A stretch of DNA of 64,000 nucleotides from an uncultured Pseudomonadota bacterium (GTDB lineage Bacteria > Pseudomonadota > Gammaproteobacteria > Steroidobacterales > Woeseiaceae): NCBI GenBank assembly GCA_913055625.1, contig CAJXJW010000002.1:536084-600083 (forward strand). The letters are read 5' to 3'. The notes under the pieces are model-generated. The model made no database searches. It was not told the origin of the DNA and saw only the letters and a list, made by a program, of their open reading frames with translations. Below are positions 16,371 through 25,123 of the stretch, in pieces; positions within the stretch are counted from its first letter, which is position 1; each line of letters opens with the position of its first letter. Position numbers and translations under genes: made by a program.

Positions 16371-18688
16371 TAGTCGCCGAATTCGTAGCCGAACTCGACG
16401 CCCCAGATCTGCGGCTCGTTGACGAACCCGGTGTTGTTGGAGAAGTCGACAAAGCCGAGCACGTTGTCCTCGTCCGTGATGTTCCGGCCGAACACCGCGA
16501 CTTCCCAGCCGCCGCCGATCTGACGGTAGCCGACACGCAGGCCGCCTTCGTACTGGCCGTCCGTCTGGAACTCGACGGCCTCGTACAGCGGCATGTTGAT
16601 CTTGCCGGTGTACGCCCAGTCGGTGAGGAAATACAGCTCCGCGTCGGTACCAATCGGCGCGGTGTATTTCAGCGTCAGGCTGTACGTCGTCTCCGGCGCG
16701 CGCGGGAACGGGTTGCCGTTCAGCAGTACGCGCGACGCGTCGGTCGGGTCGACCGGGTCGAGCGGCGTGCAAAGGCCGGAGCCGCAGGGCACCGTCGCCA
16801 GCGTCGAGTCCTTGATCTCCGTGTCGTTCCAACTCGCGCCTGCCGTGACCAGGAAGTTGTCGGTCACCAGCCAGTCGAGGTCGACCTCGAAGCCTGTCGC
16901 CTCGCCGTTTTTCGCGTTGATGACCTGGTTCGTGTTCGACGCGCCGCCGATGACGGACAGCTGCATATCGTCCACTTCGTACCAGAATGCGGCGGCGTTG
17001 ACGCGCATGCGGCTGTTGAACAGGTCCGCCTTGTAGCCGATCTCGTAGGACATGATCGTTTCCGGCTCGGCCACCGTCGGCGTTTCGAGAAACGCGACGT
17101 CGCGTCCCTGGATCGTCTGCGCACGGAAACCGGTTGCGGCGCGCGCGAACAGCGAGGAGGTGTCGCTGACAGCGAAATTCGCGGCCAGTTCCCAGCTCGT
17201 CTGGTCGTCGCTGACGCTGATCGGCGGGGCGATGAACGTCGGGATGCCGATGTCGAGCCAGAGCTGACCGAACTGCAGTACCTGGAACTCCTTTTCGTCG
17301 TCCGTATAACGCACGCCGCCGGTCAGGGTCAGGCTGTCGGTGACGTCGAACGAGGCCTGGCCGAAGACGGCCCAGGTCTTGTTCGTCTGCTCGATGATCG
17401 TGTCCTGCTGCGAGCCGTCGAAGCCATAGGACGCGAACGAGTCGGTCTGCACCTTGAGGTCCGAGTCGAAGTAGAACGCGCCGACCTGCCAGTTGAGCGG
17501 TCCGTCGTTCAGGCTCGCGAGCCGGAATTCCTGCGTGAACTGGTCGGTGTCCGCACCGTCCTGGGTGACGGAATCGACCGTAATCGTGCCCGGAAACGTC
17601 AGCGCCGGGTTGCCAAGCACGTTTGCGTTCGGGTCGAACGTGACGCCCGGCGGCACCTGCACCGACTGCGTGAAGTCGACGACGCCGCCGTCGATGTCGC
17701 CGCGGCTGAAGCCCTCGGCCGACTGGAACGACGTGATCGACTGGATCGTCGCGCGGTCGAAGTCCCACTGCAGGTTCAGCGTCGTGCCCTGCGAATCGTA
17801 CGCCTGCGGGTTGTTGTCGCCGCCGTCGTACCAGACCATGTCGCGCACGTAATTCTGGTTCAGCGCGTTCGAACCCGTGTCGAATACGTTCGCGCGGAAG
17901 ATCGAGGACGTGCCCTCGAGGTTGCGGAGCTGGTAGGAAAGCAACGCGCTGAAACGATCGCCGGGCGTCCAGAGGAGCTGGGCGCGCATGGCGTGCTCGG
18001 AATAGCCGCCCATCGCTTTCTCGCCGGTGTAGCCGTTCGTGATCCAGTCGTCGCGATCCCGCTTCAGGCCGGAGATGCGCACGGCGAGTTCGTCCTCGAT
18101 GAGACTGCCGCCGACGGCACCTTCGATGTTGATCGTGTCATAGGTCGCCCACGACGCCTTCACGTAACCCGATGCCTCGTGCGACGGGCGCACGGTGTTG
18201 AACTTGACGATACCGGCAGTCGTGTTGCGGCCGAAGAGCGTGCCCTGCGGGCCGCGAATGACCTCGACGTTCTTCATGTCGAAGAGCGGGAAACTTTTCA
18301 GCACGACGTTTTCCATGACCACGTCGTCCATGATCACGGAGACCGGCTGCGACGCGGCCAGGTCGAAATCGATGTTTCCGAGACCGCGCAGGTAGAAGCG
18401 CGGCGCGGCGCGGCCGTTGGAGCTCTCGGCGTACAGTCCGGGCACCCGTGCCGACAGTGCGAGGATGTCCTCGCTGCCGGAAAACAGCACGTCGTAGCGG
18501 TCGCCCTGCAGCGTGGCAACCGAGATCGGCACGTCCTGCAGCGATTCCTCGCGCTTTTGCGCGGTAACCGTGATTTCCTCCAGGACGCCGCTGATCTGCG
18601 CCTGTGCGGGCAGGGCGATGGCCAGGGCGCCGGCTGCCGCCAGCCAGCCACCGGTCGACGTGAGAGTTGTTGGTTTATGACCACACAT
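16370..18688 (-). CDS. TonB-dependent receptor
   Basis: 772-residue outer-membrane receptor. The signal peptide ends near ALPAQAQ (~31), followed by a TonB box (EEITVTAQKREE) and a plug with VEVIRGPQGTLFGRNTTAG, highly typical of this superfamily. A 22-strand-type barrel ends GVEFGYEFGD, again without the usual terminal Phe. Start ATG at 18688 has AGGAG upstream. It lies 70 bp downstream of a cupin gene on the same strand and just upstream of two lipoprotein genes, so cupin, receptor, propeller and EEP may be one transcript partly stopped by the hairpin. Ligand unknown. Confidence 0.92.
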   Translation of the reverse strand: MCGHKPTTLTSTGGWLAAAGALAIALPAQAQISGVLEEITVTAQKREESLQDVPISVATLQGDRYDVLFSGSEDILALSARVPGLYAESSNGRAAPRFYLRGLGNIDFDLAASQPVSVIMDDVVMENVVLKSFPLFDMKNVEVIRGPQGTLFGRNTTAGIVKFNTVRPSHEASGYVKASWATYDTINIEGAVGGSLIEDELAVRISGLKRDRDDWITNGYTGEKAMGGYSEHAMRAQLLWTPGDRFSALLSYQLRNLEGTSSIFRANVFDTGSNALNQNYVRDMVWYDGGDNNPQAYDSQGTTLNLQWDFDRATIQSITSFQSAEGFSRGDIDGGVVDFTQSVQVPPGVTFDPNANVLGNPALTFPGTITVDSVTQDGADTDQFTQEFRLASLNDGPLNWQVGAFYFDSDLKVQTDSFASYGFDGSQQDTIIEQTNKTWAVFGQASFDVTDSLTLTGGVRYTDDEKEFQVLQFGQLWLDIGIPTFIAPPISVSDDQTSWELAANFAVSDTSSLFARAATGFRAQTIQGRDVAFLETPTVAEPETIMSYEIGYKADLFNSRMRVNAAAFWYEVDDMQLSVIGGASNTNQVINAKNGEATGFEVDLDWLVTDNFLVTAGASWNDTEIKDSTLATVPCGSGLCTPLDPVDPTDASRVLLNGNPFPRAPETTYSLTLKYTAPIGTDAELYFLTDWAYTGKINMPLYEAVEFQTDGQYEGGLRVGYRQIGGGWEVAVFGRNITDEDNVLGFVDFSNNTGFVNEPQIWGVEFGYEFGD

Positions 18689-18758
18689 GAAGGGTCTCCT
18701 GAGCAGTTCTGCGGTTGGGGAGCATGGCGCGCAGTATAGCGCCCGCATCGCGTCCGGG

Positions 18759-19112
18759 CTATTCGAGCGAGCGGTAGGCGTCCGGTACGAAACGCGGCAC
18801 ACAGACGCACAAAAACAACAGGTCGTCGTCGCCGGTGTTCGTAATCTGTTGTTCATGTCCGGCGGGGATGTACACGGTATCGCCACGGCCAACGTCGGCC
18901 GGCGCTGCGCCGCCCACGGCAACGCGACCGGATCCCGCCGTGATCACGTACCACTCGTCGACCGCAAGCACGTGTCGCTGCGTCGTGACGCCGGGCTCGA
19001 CCCGTGCGCGGGCCACTGACACCGATGGCAGGTCGGCCCGATTGACGTGTTCCGTGATGAAACAGCGCTCCTCGGTCCGGAATTCGGGCGGTGACTTCGA
19101 TTTCGGCGGCAT
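18759..19112 (-). CDS. Small cupin-domain protein
   Basis: 117 residues, a single cupin barrel. Motif 1 is recognisable at TTQRHVLAVDEWYVITAGSGRV (His, Glu and Gly spacing) and motif 2 at YIPAGHEQQITNTGDD. The layout resembles the C-terminal cupin of type II mannose-6-phosphate isomerases, but no catalytic partner is attached, so function is open (sugar epimerase/isomerase or ligand sensing). Its start is only 18 bp from the divergent SDR start, so the two promoters must overlap each other's coding regions or be shared. Confidence 0.75.
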   Translation of the reverse strand: MPPKSKSPPEFRTEERCFITEHVNRADLPSVSVARARVEPGVTTQRHVLAVDEWYVITAGSGRVAVGGAAPADVGRGDTVYIPAGHEQQITNTGDDDLLFLCVCVPRFVPDAYRSLE

Positions 19113-19130
19113 TCCGGCGACAATAAACCA

Positions 19131-19889
19131 ATGCGTGCCCGACCGGCAGTCAATGATCTGCTCGACCTCGACGGCCGCCGGGTACTCGTGACCGGCGCGA
19201 CCGGCACGATAGGGCGCGGCATTGTCCGCCGCCTCGCCGAAGCCGGCGCGCGCGTAATCCTGCATTTCGGCGCGTCGGCGGATGCCGCGAGCGCGCTCGC
19301 GGCGGACCTCGACGCGGAGACCGTGCAGGCCGATCTCGCGGACGCGGACGCGGTCGCCCGGATGGTCGGCGCATGCGCACCGGACGCCGTCGTGAACAAC
19401 GCCGCCGACCAGGCGGTCCGCGCGTTCGACGATATCGACATCGCCGCGTGGCGCCGGATGCACGCGATCAACCTCGACGCGGCGTTCCTGGTCATCCGGG
19501 AAGCGGCGAGCCGCTGGCGCGGGGCCGGTGCCGGCGGCGCAATCGTCAACGTGGCGTCCATCGAAGGCTCGGACCCGGTCGATGGCCACGCGCACTATGC
19601 GACGAGCAAGGCGGGCCTGTTGATGTTGACGCGCGCCGCGGCCGCCGAGCAGGGCCGGCACGGGATAAGGGTGAACGCGGTGTCGCCGGGCCTCATCGAG
19701 CGCGATGGCCTCGATTCGGACTGGCCGGATGGCGTGCGGCGCTGGGTCGAGCGCGCGCCGCTGGCCCGGCTCGGGGTTCCCAACGATGTTGCCGACGCGG
19801 TATTGTTTCTGCTCAGTCCCGCAGCGCAATGGATCACCGGCGCGAACCTGGTCGTCGACGGCGGCATGTCGTCACGCAGCCGCTGGTAG
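19131..19889 (+). CDS. Short-chain dehydrogenase/reductase
   Basis: 252-residue classical SDR. Cofactor motif VTGATGTIGRGI near residues 20-31; the NNAA block; Ser in VNVASIEGSD; catalytic YATSKAG (YxxxK); and the RVNAVSPG segment. The substrate is not readable. It is the first gene of a plus-strand group SDR-deoD-deoC-ALDH-ALDH, which suggests a sugar or aldehyde intermediate of nucleoside breakdown, for example oxidation of a deoxyribose derivative (inference). Divergent from the cupin gene. Confidence 0.88.
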   Translation: MRARPAVNDLLDLDGRRVLVTGATGTIGRGIVRRLAEAGARVILHFGASADAASALAADLDAETVQADLADADAVARMVGACAPDAVVNNAADQAVRAFDDIDIAAWRRMHAINLDAAFLVIREAASRWRGAGAGGAIVNVASIEGSDPVDGHAHYATSKAGLLMLTRAAAAEQGRHGIRVNAVSPGLIERDGLDSDWPDGVRRWVERAPLARLGVPNDVADAVLFLLSPAAQWITGANLVVDGGMSSRSRW

Positions 19890-19919
19890 CGCCCGGCAAG
19901 CCGAACAAAGACAACAACG

Positions 19920-20627
19920 ATGGCCACGAAACACATGAACGCGGCACCCGGCGATTTCGCCGAGACGGTGCTGATGCCCGGCGATCCGCTGCGTGCGCAG
20001 TACATCGCGGAAAACTGGTTCGAGAAGCCGCGCAGGGTCACCGACGTGCGCAACATGTGGGGCTACACCGGCACCTGGCGCGGCACGCCGATCTCTGTCA
20101 TGGCGCACGGCATGGGCATTCCGTCGGCGTCGATCTACGTGACGGAGCTGATCGAGTCCTACGGCGTGCAGCGCGTCATGCGCGTCGGCAGCTGCGGGAC
20201 GACGCACCCGGATGTGAAACTGCGCGATATCGTCATCGGCCAGGGCGCGTCGACCGACTCGAACGTCAACCGCATCCGTTTCGGCGGCTACGACCTGGCG
20301 GCGCTGGCGAGTTTCGACCTGGTCCGGAAAGCCGCGGAGGCCGCGGAATCGCAGGGCGTTCGCTACCACGTGGGCAATATTTTCTCCGCGGACCTGTTCT
20401 ACACGCCCGACACGGCGATGTTCGACACGATGGCGCGGTACAATGTCCTCGGCGTCGAGATGGAAGCCGCGGGCATCTATCCCATTGCCGCCGAGCACGG
20501 GGTCGACGCGCTGGCGATCTGTACCGTCAGCGACGACATCCCGAGCGGCGAGGCGCTGACGTCGGACGAGCGCGCAACGACGTTCGACGACATGATCAAC
20601 GTTGCACTCGCGACGGCGGTGGCCTGA
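19920..20627 (+). CDS. deoD: Purine-nucleoside phosphorylase, hexameric type
   Basis: Phosphorolyses (deoxy)inosine, guanosine and adenosine to base plus (deoxy)ribose-1-phosphate. 235 residues, the length of DeoD. Key residues are His5, the phosphate-binding GDPLRA block (21-26), RVGSCGT (88-94), EMEA (Glu180-Glu182, ribose contacts) and the catalytic Asp205 in TVSDD. No signal peptide, so cytosolic. It follows the SDR by 30 bp and precedes deoC by 34 bp, consistent with a deo operon. It supplies hypoxanthine and guanine to the salvage or xanthine-dehydrogenase genes further right. Confidence 0.95.
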   Translation: MATKHMNAAPGDFAETVLMPGDPLRAQYIAENWFEKPRRVTDVRNMWGYTGTWRGTPISVMAHGMGIPSASIYVTELIESYGVQRVMRVGSCGTTHPDVKLRDIVIGQGASTDSNVNRIRFGGYDLAALASFDLVRKAAEAAESQGVRYHVGNIFSADLFYTPDTAMFDTMARYNVLGVEMEAAGIYPIAAEHGVDALAICTVSDDIPSGEALTSDERATTFDDMINVALATAVA

Positions 20628-20661
20628 CGACGGGCCGCCGCGCCGCGCCGGGACACCTCGC

Positions 20662-21588
20662 ATGAGCCTCGCTGTCATCGACAACCCGTTCACCTACCCG
20701 GACCTGTCCCGCGTGCCCGCGGTGGACGAGGTCGGCATCAACGAGCGCGTCGCGCGCTTCCAGAGCCGCTCGATCAAGACCGATTCCAAGATGGCGGCGC
20801 TCCGGCTCGTGCTGAGCATGATCGACCTGACGACCCTCGAAGGTCAGGACACGCCGGGCAAGGTGCGCCAGCTCTGCCAGAAGGCGATTCACCTGCACGA
20901 TGCGATGCCGGGACTGCCGCATGTCGCGGCCGTGTGCGTCTACCCGAATATGGTGGCCGTGGCAAAGGAAGCGCTCGCGGGCCACGACATCAACATCGCG
21001 TCGGTGGCCACCGCGTTTCCGAGCGGTATGTCGTCGCGCGAGATCAAGCTCGAGGATACGCGCATGGCGGTTGCGGCCGGCGCGAACGAGATCGACATGG
21101 TGATCTCGCGCGGCGCGTTCCTCGCCGGCGACTACCGTTACGTTTTCGACGAGATCGTCGCGGTCAAGGACGCGTGCGGTGACGCACACCTGAAGGTGAT
21201 CCTGGAGACCGGCGAGCTGGGTACGCTCGACCGGGTGCGGCGCGCGAGCGTTCTCGCGATGCACGCCGGTGCCGATTTCATCAAGACGTCCACCGGCAAG
21301 ATCCAGCCCGCCGCGACGATGCAGGTGACGCTCGTCATGCTGCAGGCGATCCGCGACTACTATCGCGCGACGGGCCGCATGGTCGGCATGAAGCCCGCCG
21401 GCGGCATCTCGACCGCGAAGCTCGCGATCCACTACCTCGTGATGCTCAGGGAAACGCTCGGGAATGCGTGGATGACGCCGGAGTGGTTTCGCTTCGGCGC
21501 CAGTTCGCTCGCGAACGACGTGCTGATGCAAATCATGAAACAGACGACCGGCCGCTACCAGTCGGCCGACTACTTCTCGAAGGACTAG
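20662..21588 (+). CDS. deoC: Deoxyribose-phosphate aldolase
   Basis: Class I aldolase splitting deoxyribose-5-phosphate into acetaldehyde and glyceraldehyde-3-phosphate. 308 residues, longer than the short bacterial type and closer in length to the DERA/eukaryote-like branch. The Schiff-base Lys is in DFIKTSTGK (Lys208), with EIDMV (Asp145) and LKVILETGEL (Lys178) as the other active-site blocks. GMKPAGGIST is the phosphate loop. ATG at 20662 was chosen; an upstream in-frame start at 20602 would add 20 residues overlapping deoD. The acetaldehyde product is the logical substrate for the next gene. Confidence 0.95.
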   Translation: MSLAVIDNPFTYPDLSRVPAVDEVGINERVARFQSRSIKTDSKMAALRLVLSMIDLTTLEGQDTPGKVRQLCQKAIHLHDAMPGLPHVAAVCVYPNMVAVAKEALAGHDINIASVATAFPSGMSSREIKLEDTRMAVAAGANEIDMVISRGAFLAGDYRYVFDEIVAVKDACGDAHLKVILETGELGTLDRVRRASVLAMHAGADFIKTSTGKIQPAATMQVTLVMLQAIRDYYRATGRMVGMKPAGGISTAKLAIHYLVMLRETLGNAWMTPEWFRFGASSLANDVLMQIMKQTTGRYQSADYFSKD

Positions 21589-21608
21589 ACGTTCTCGAAG
21601 GACCCGTT

Positions 21609-23084
21609 ATGGCAACGCCCGAAAACAAGCTCGCGTTCGACGGCGGCTGGGAATACGACCCGGCGCCGGAGAGCACCGACCATGTGTCGCTGAAGAAGCG
21701 TTACGGCCTGTTCATCGGCGGCGAATTCACGGCCCCGCAATCCGGCCGCTACTTCGACACGATCAACCCCGCGACCGAGGAGGCGCTGGCCCGGGTCGCC
21801 GACGCGGGCGAGGCGGATGTCGACCGCGCCGTGCGCGCGGCGCGCAAGGCCTACTCGGAGCGCTGGTCGCGCATGCGCCCGAAGGAGCGCGGGAAATACA
21901 TCTACCGCATCGCGCGCATCCTGCAGGAACGTGCGCGCGAGTTCGCGGCGATCGAGTCGCTCGACGGCGGCAAGCCGATCCGCGAATCCCGCGACGTCGA
22001 CATCCCGCTCGCCGCGGCGCACTTTTTCTACTACGCCGGCTGGGCGGACAAGCTCGACTACGCGTTCCCGGGCCGCCGGGCGCGACCGCTCGGCGTCGCC
22101 GGCCAGGTGATCCCGTGGAATTTCCCGCTGCTGATGGCGGCGTGGAAGATTGCGCCGGCACTTGCGTGCGGCAACACGGTCGTGCTGAAGCCGGCCGAGA
22201 CCACGCCGCTGACCGCGCTGAAGCTCGCCGAGGTCATCGCCGACGCGGACCTGCCGCCGGGCGTCGTGAACATCGTCACCGGCGCGGGCAAGACCGGCGC
22301 CGCGATCGTCGAACACAAGGGCGTGAACAAGATCGCGTTCACGGGCTCGACGCAGGTCGGCCGGCTGATCATGCGCGCGCTGGCCGGCACGCCGAAGAAG
22401 TACACGCTGGAACTCGGCGGCAAGGCGGCGAACATCATCTTCGCGGATGCGGCCATCGACCAGGCCGTCGAGGGCATCGTCAACGGCATCTTCTTCAACC
22501 AGGGGCACGTCTGCTGCGCCGGTTCGCGGCTGCTCGTCCAGGAGTCCGTCGCGGACGAGGTCATCGAGAAGCTGAAGGACCGCATGCAGACGCTGATCGT
22601 CGGCGACCCGCTGGACAAGAACACGGACATCGGCGCGATCAACTCGCGCATGCAGCTCGACAAGATCGCGTCCTACCTGAAGGTGGGCGAACAGGAAGGC
22701 GGCGCGATGTTCCAGACGGCCTGCCGGCTGCCGAAGAAGGGCTACTGGTGCCCGCCGACGATCTTCACCGGCGTCGCGCAGTCGAACCGCGTGGTCCAGG
22801 AGGAAATCTTCGGGCCCGTGCTCGCAATCCAGACGTTCCGAGACTTCGACGAGGCGCTCGCGAAGGCGAACAACACGCCGTACGGCCTGTCCGGCGGTGT
22901 ATGGACCGACAAGGGCGCGAAGATCTTCAGGATGACCTCGGGCATCCGCGCCGGTGTCATCTGGGCGAACACGTTCAACAAGTTCGACCCGACGGCGCCG
23001 TTCGGCGGCTACAAGGAGTCGGGCGTCGGCCGCGAGGGCGGTCTGCACGGGCTGGATGCCTACGTCGACCTGGGAGCACGCTGA
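21609..23084 (+). CDS. Aldehyde dehydrogenase, ALDH16-like catalytic domain
   Basis: 491-residue NAD(P)-dependent aldehyde dehydrogenase. PWNFPLLMAAWKIAPALACG (cofactor-binding region), FTGSTQVG, LELGGKAA with the general-base Glu, and HVCCAGSR with catalytic Cys302 (and Cys303) are all present. EEIFGPV and the terminal PFGGYKESGVGREGG complete the fold. It lies 20 bp after deoC, so acetaldehyde oxidation to acetate is a good inference. The stop overlaps by one base the start of a second, truncated ALDH. Together the pair has the size and layout of a two-domain ALDH16 protein. Confidence 0.93.
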   Translation: MATPENKLAFDGGWEYDPAPESTDHVSLKKRYGLFIGGEFTAPQSGRYFDTINPATEEALARVADAGEADVDRAVRAARKAYSERWSRMRPKERGKYIYRIARILQERAREFAAIESLDGGKPIRESRDVDIPLAAAHFFYYAGWADKLDYAFPGRRARPLGVAGQVIPWNFPLLMAAWKIAPALACGNTVVLKPAETTPLTALKLAEVIADADLPPGVVNIVTGAGKTGAAIVEHKGVNKIAFTGSTQVGRLIMRALAGTPKKYTLELGGKAANIIFADAAIDQAVEGIVNGIFFNQGHVCCAGSRLLVQESVADEVIEKLKDRMQTLIVGDPLDKNTDIGAINSRMQLDKIASYLKVGEQEGGAMFQTACRLPKKGYWCPPTIFTGVAQSNRVVQEEIFGPVLAIQTFRDFDEALAKANNTPYGLSGGVWTDKGAKIFRMTSGIRAGVIWANTFNKFDPTAPFGGYKESGVGREGGLHGLDAYVDLGAR

Positions 23085-23953
23085 TGGCCGCGAACGAACG
23101 CATCGCCGTGGCGAAGACCTACAAGATTTACATCGACGGGAAATTCCCGCGCACGGAGTCCGGCCGCTATTTCCCGCTCAAGGACAAGCGCGGCAAGGTG
23201 CTCGCGAACGTCTGCCGGTCGAGCCGCAAGGATTTCCGCAATGCCGTCGTCGCGGCGCGCAAGGCGCAGGGCGCATGGGCCGGCGCCAGCGCCTACCTGC
23301 GCGGCCAGATCCTGTACCGCATCGCCGAGATGCTCGAGGGCCGCAGCGCGCAGTTTGTCGACGAGCTGGTGCTGCAGGGCACGACCCGGGCGCGCGCGCG
23401 ACGGGAGGTAGAGACGGCGATCGACCGGCTCATCTACTACGCCGGCTGGTCCGACAAGTACCAGCAGGTCTTCAGCAGCGTGAACCCGGTTGCGTCGTCG
23501 CATTTCAATTTCTCGGTGCTCGAGCCCACCGGCGTGGTTGCGATCATCGCACCCGACGACAGCGGGCTGATCGGGCTGGTGTCGAACGTGGCTCCGGCCA
23601 TCGTCGGCGGCAACACCTGCGTGGTCCTGGCATCGGAGACGAGCCCGTTGTCCGCCGTCAGCTTTGCCGAGGTTCTGCACGCCTCCGACGTACCGGCGGG
23701 CGTCGTCAACATCCTGACGGGGTTCCGCAGCGAGCTCGTAGGGCAGTTCGCGTCACACATGGACGTGAACGCGGTCGCGTTCGCCGGCCTCGATCGCAAG
23801 GTCGCGGGGACCGTCCAGTCGCAGGCGGCGGAGAACCTGAAGCGCGTGATCGCGCGCGCCGGCGTCGACTGGATGAAGAGCGACGCCGAGAGCCCGTACT
23901 TCATCCGGGACACGCAGGAAGTGAAAACGACCTGGCACCCGATCGGGACGTAA
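23084..23953 (+). CDS. Truncated ALDH-like protein lacking the catalytic domain
   Basis: 289 residues that align only with the N-terminal, cofactor-binding portion of ALDHs: YIDGKFPRTESGRYFP, AEMLEGR, EPTGVVAIIAPDD in place of GVxxxIxPWN, VAPAIVGGNTCVV, and a degenerate GSTxxG region (AFAGLDRKV). It ends before the region that would hold the catalytic Cys, so it cannot be an independent dehydrogenase. This is exactly the description of the second domain of ALDH16 (known family knowledge), where such a domain has a structural role. Start shares a base with the upstream stop (TGATG). It is probably a non-catalytic subunit of the preceding ALDH. Confidence 0.85.
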   Translation: MAANERIAVAKTYKIYIDGKFPRTESGRYFPLKDKRGKVLANVCRSSRKDFRNAVVAARKAQGAWAGASAYLRGQILYRIAEMLEGRSAQFVDELVLQGTTRARARREVETAIDRLIYYAGWSDKYQQVFSSVNPVASSHFNFSVLEPTGVVAIIAPDDSGLIGLVSNVAPAIVGGNTCVVLASETSPLSAVSFAEVLHASDVPAGVVNILTGFRSELVGQFASHMDVNAVAFAGLDRKVAGTVQSQAAENLKRVIARAGVDWMKSDAESPYFIRDTQEVKTTWHPIGT

Positions 23954-23978
23954 CGCGCCGGCGCGGCGCCGCCAGTAC

Positions 23979-24953
23979 TCAGAAGCTGTCGAGCAGCCCC
24001 GGCTCGATGCGCGCGCCGACCTGCTGGATGACCTGCGTGGCGCAATGGGTGCCCAGCTTCGCGCATTCCGCCAGCGGCCAGTTCTGCGCCCAGCCGTACA
24101 GGAACCCCGCCGAATACGCATCGCCGGCGCCAGTCGTGTCGACGACCTCTTCGACCCGCGTGGCCGGGTGCACGACGTGTTCGCCGTTACCGAGGATCAC
24201 CGAGCCCTTCTCCGAGCGCGTCAGCACGTACAGCGTGTCCGTCGTGTCGAGTGCCGCGACCGCGGCGTCGAACGAATCGGCCTCGAGCAGGTCGACGATC
24301 TCGTTTTCGTCGGCGATGACGATGTCGACGCCGTCCCGTATCGCCGCGGTGAATTCCGCCCGGTGCCGCTGCACGCAATAGCGGTCCGACAGCGACAACG
24401 CCACCCGCGCGCCGCTGGCCCGCGCGATGTCGATTGCCTGTCGGGTCAGTGCCGGGCCCTCGGCGATGTCCCAGACGTAGCCCTCGAGCAGCACTAGCCT
24501 GGGCGTGCCGACGGTTTCCGGTGTGACGTCGTCGACGCCGAGCTCGGTGCACGAGCCCAGGTAGGTGTTCATCGTGCGCTGTGCGTCCGGCGTGATCAGG
24601 ATGTAGCTGCGCGCGGTCGGCGAGCCCTCCGCCGACGGTTCGAGGCGGATATCGACACCGAGGGAGCGCATGTCGTGGTTGAAGATCTCGCCGAGCTGGT
24701 CGGCGTGCACATGCCCGATGTATGCCGCGTTGCCGCCGAGGTTTGCGAAGCCGGCCACGGTGTTCGCAACCGAGCCGCCCGACATCTCGGTGGCCGGGCC
24801 CATGCTGTCGTAGATCGTCCGCGCGCGTTCCTCGTCGATCAGGTTCATCGCGCCTTTCGTGGCGCCGATACCGTCGATGAAGGCGTCGTCGACGTGTGCG
24901 AGGATGTCGACGATGGCGTTGCTGATGCCGAGGATCTGGGTCGTGTGGGGCAT
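23979..24953 (-). CDS. Adenosine kinase (PfkB family)
   Basis: 324-residue cytosolic sugar/nucleoside kinase. GISNAIVDI at the start, the GGSVANT block, LVLLEGYVWD, NENEIVDLL-type ADENEIVDLL, and the PfkB signature DTTGAGDAYSAGFLYG with its Asp base are diagnostic of the branch usually called adenosine kinase. It would phosphorylate adenosine to AMP, a salvage exit from the nucleoside pool. ATG at 24953 was preferred over a TTG 33 nt upstream. It is convergent with the ALDH pair, 25 bp apart, and stands alone on its strand. Confidence 0.88.
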   Translation of the reverse strand: MPHTTQILGISNAIVDILAHVDDAFIDGIGATKGAMNLIDEERARTIYDSMGPATEMSGGSVANTVAGFANLGGNAAYIGHVHADQLGEIFNHDMRSLGVDIRLEPSAEGSPTARSYILITPDAQRTMNTYLGSCTELGVDDVTPETVGTPRLVLLEGYVWDIAEGPALTRQAIDIARASGARVALSLSDRYCVQRHRAEFTAAIRDGVDIVIADENEIVDLLEADSFDAAVAALDTTDTLYVLTRSEKGSVILGNGEHVVHPATRVEEVVDTTGAGDAYSAGFLYGWAQNWPLAECAKLGTHCATQVIQQVGARIEPGLLDSF

Positions 24954-25123
24954 GCCGGGGTCCGCGTGACGCCGCACTCGCGGCAAAACGCGGCATAGCC
25001 TATACCGGATGCGGCGGCATGACCACGGTGTAGCGCCTTTCGCCGGTGGGCAGCGCGTGCCGCTTTGCGCTACCCTGCGCGGATAGCGACTGCCGTTCCG
25101 GCAGGAACCGGGGAGAGACGCGG

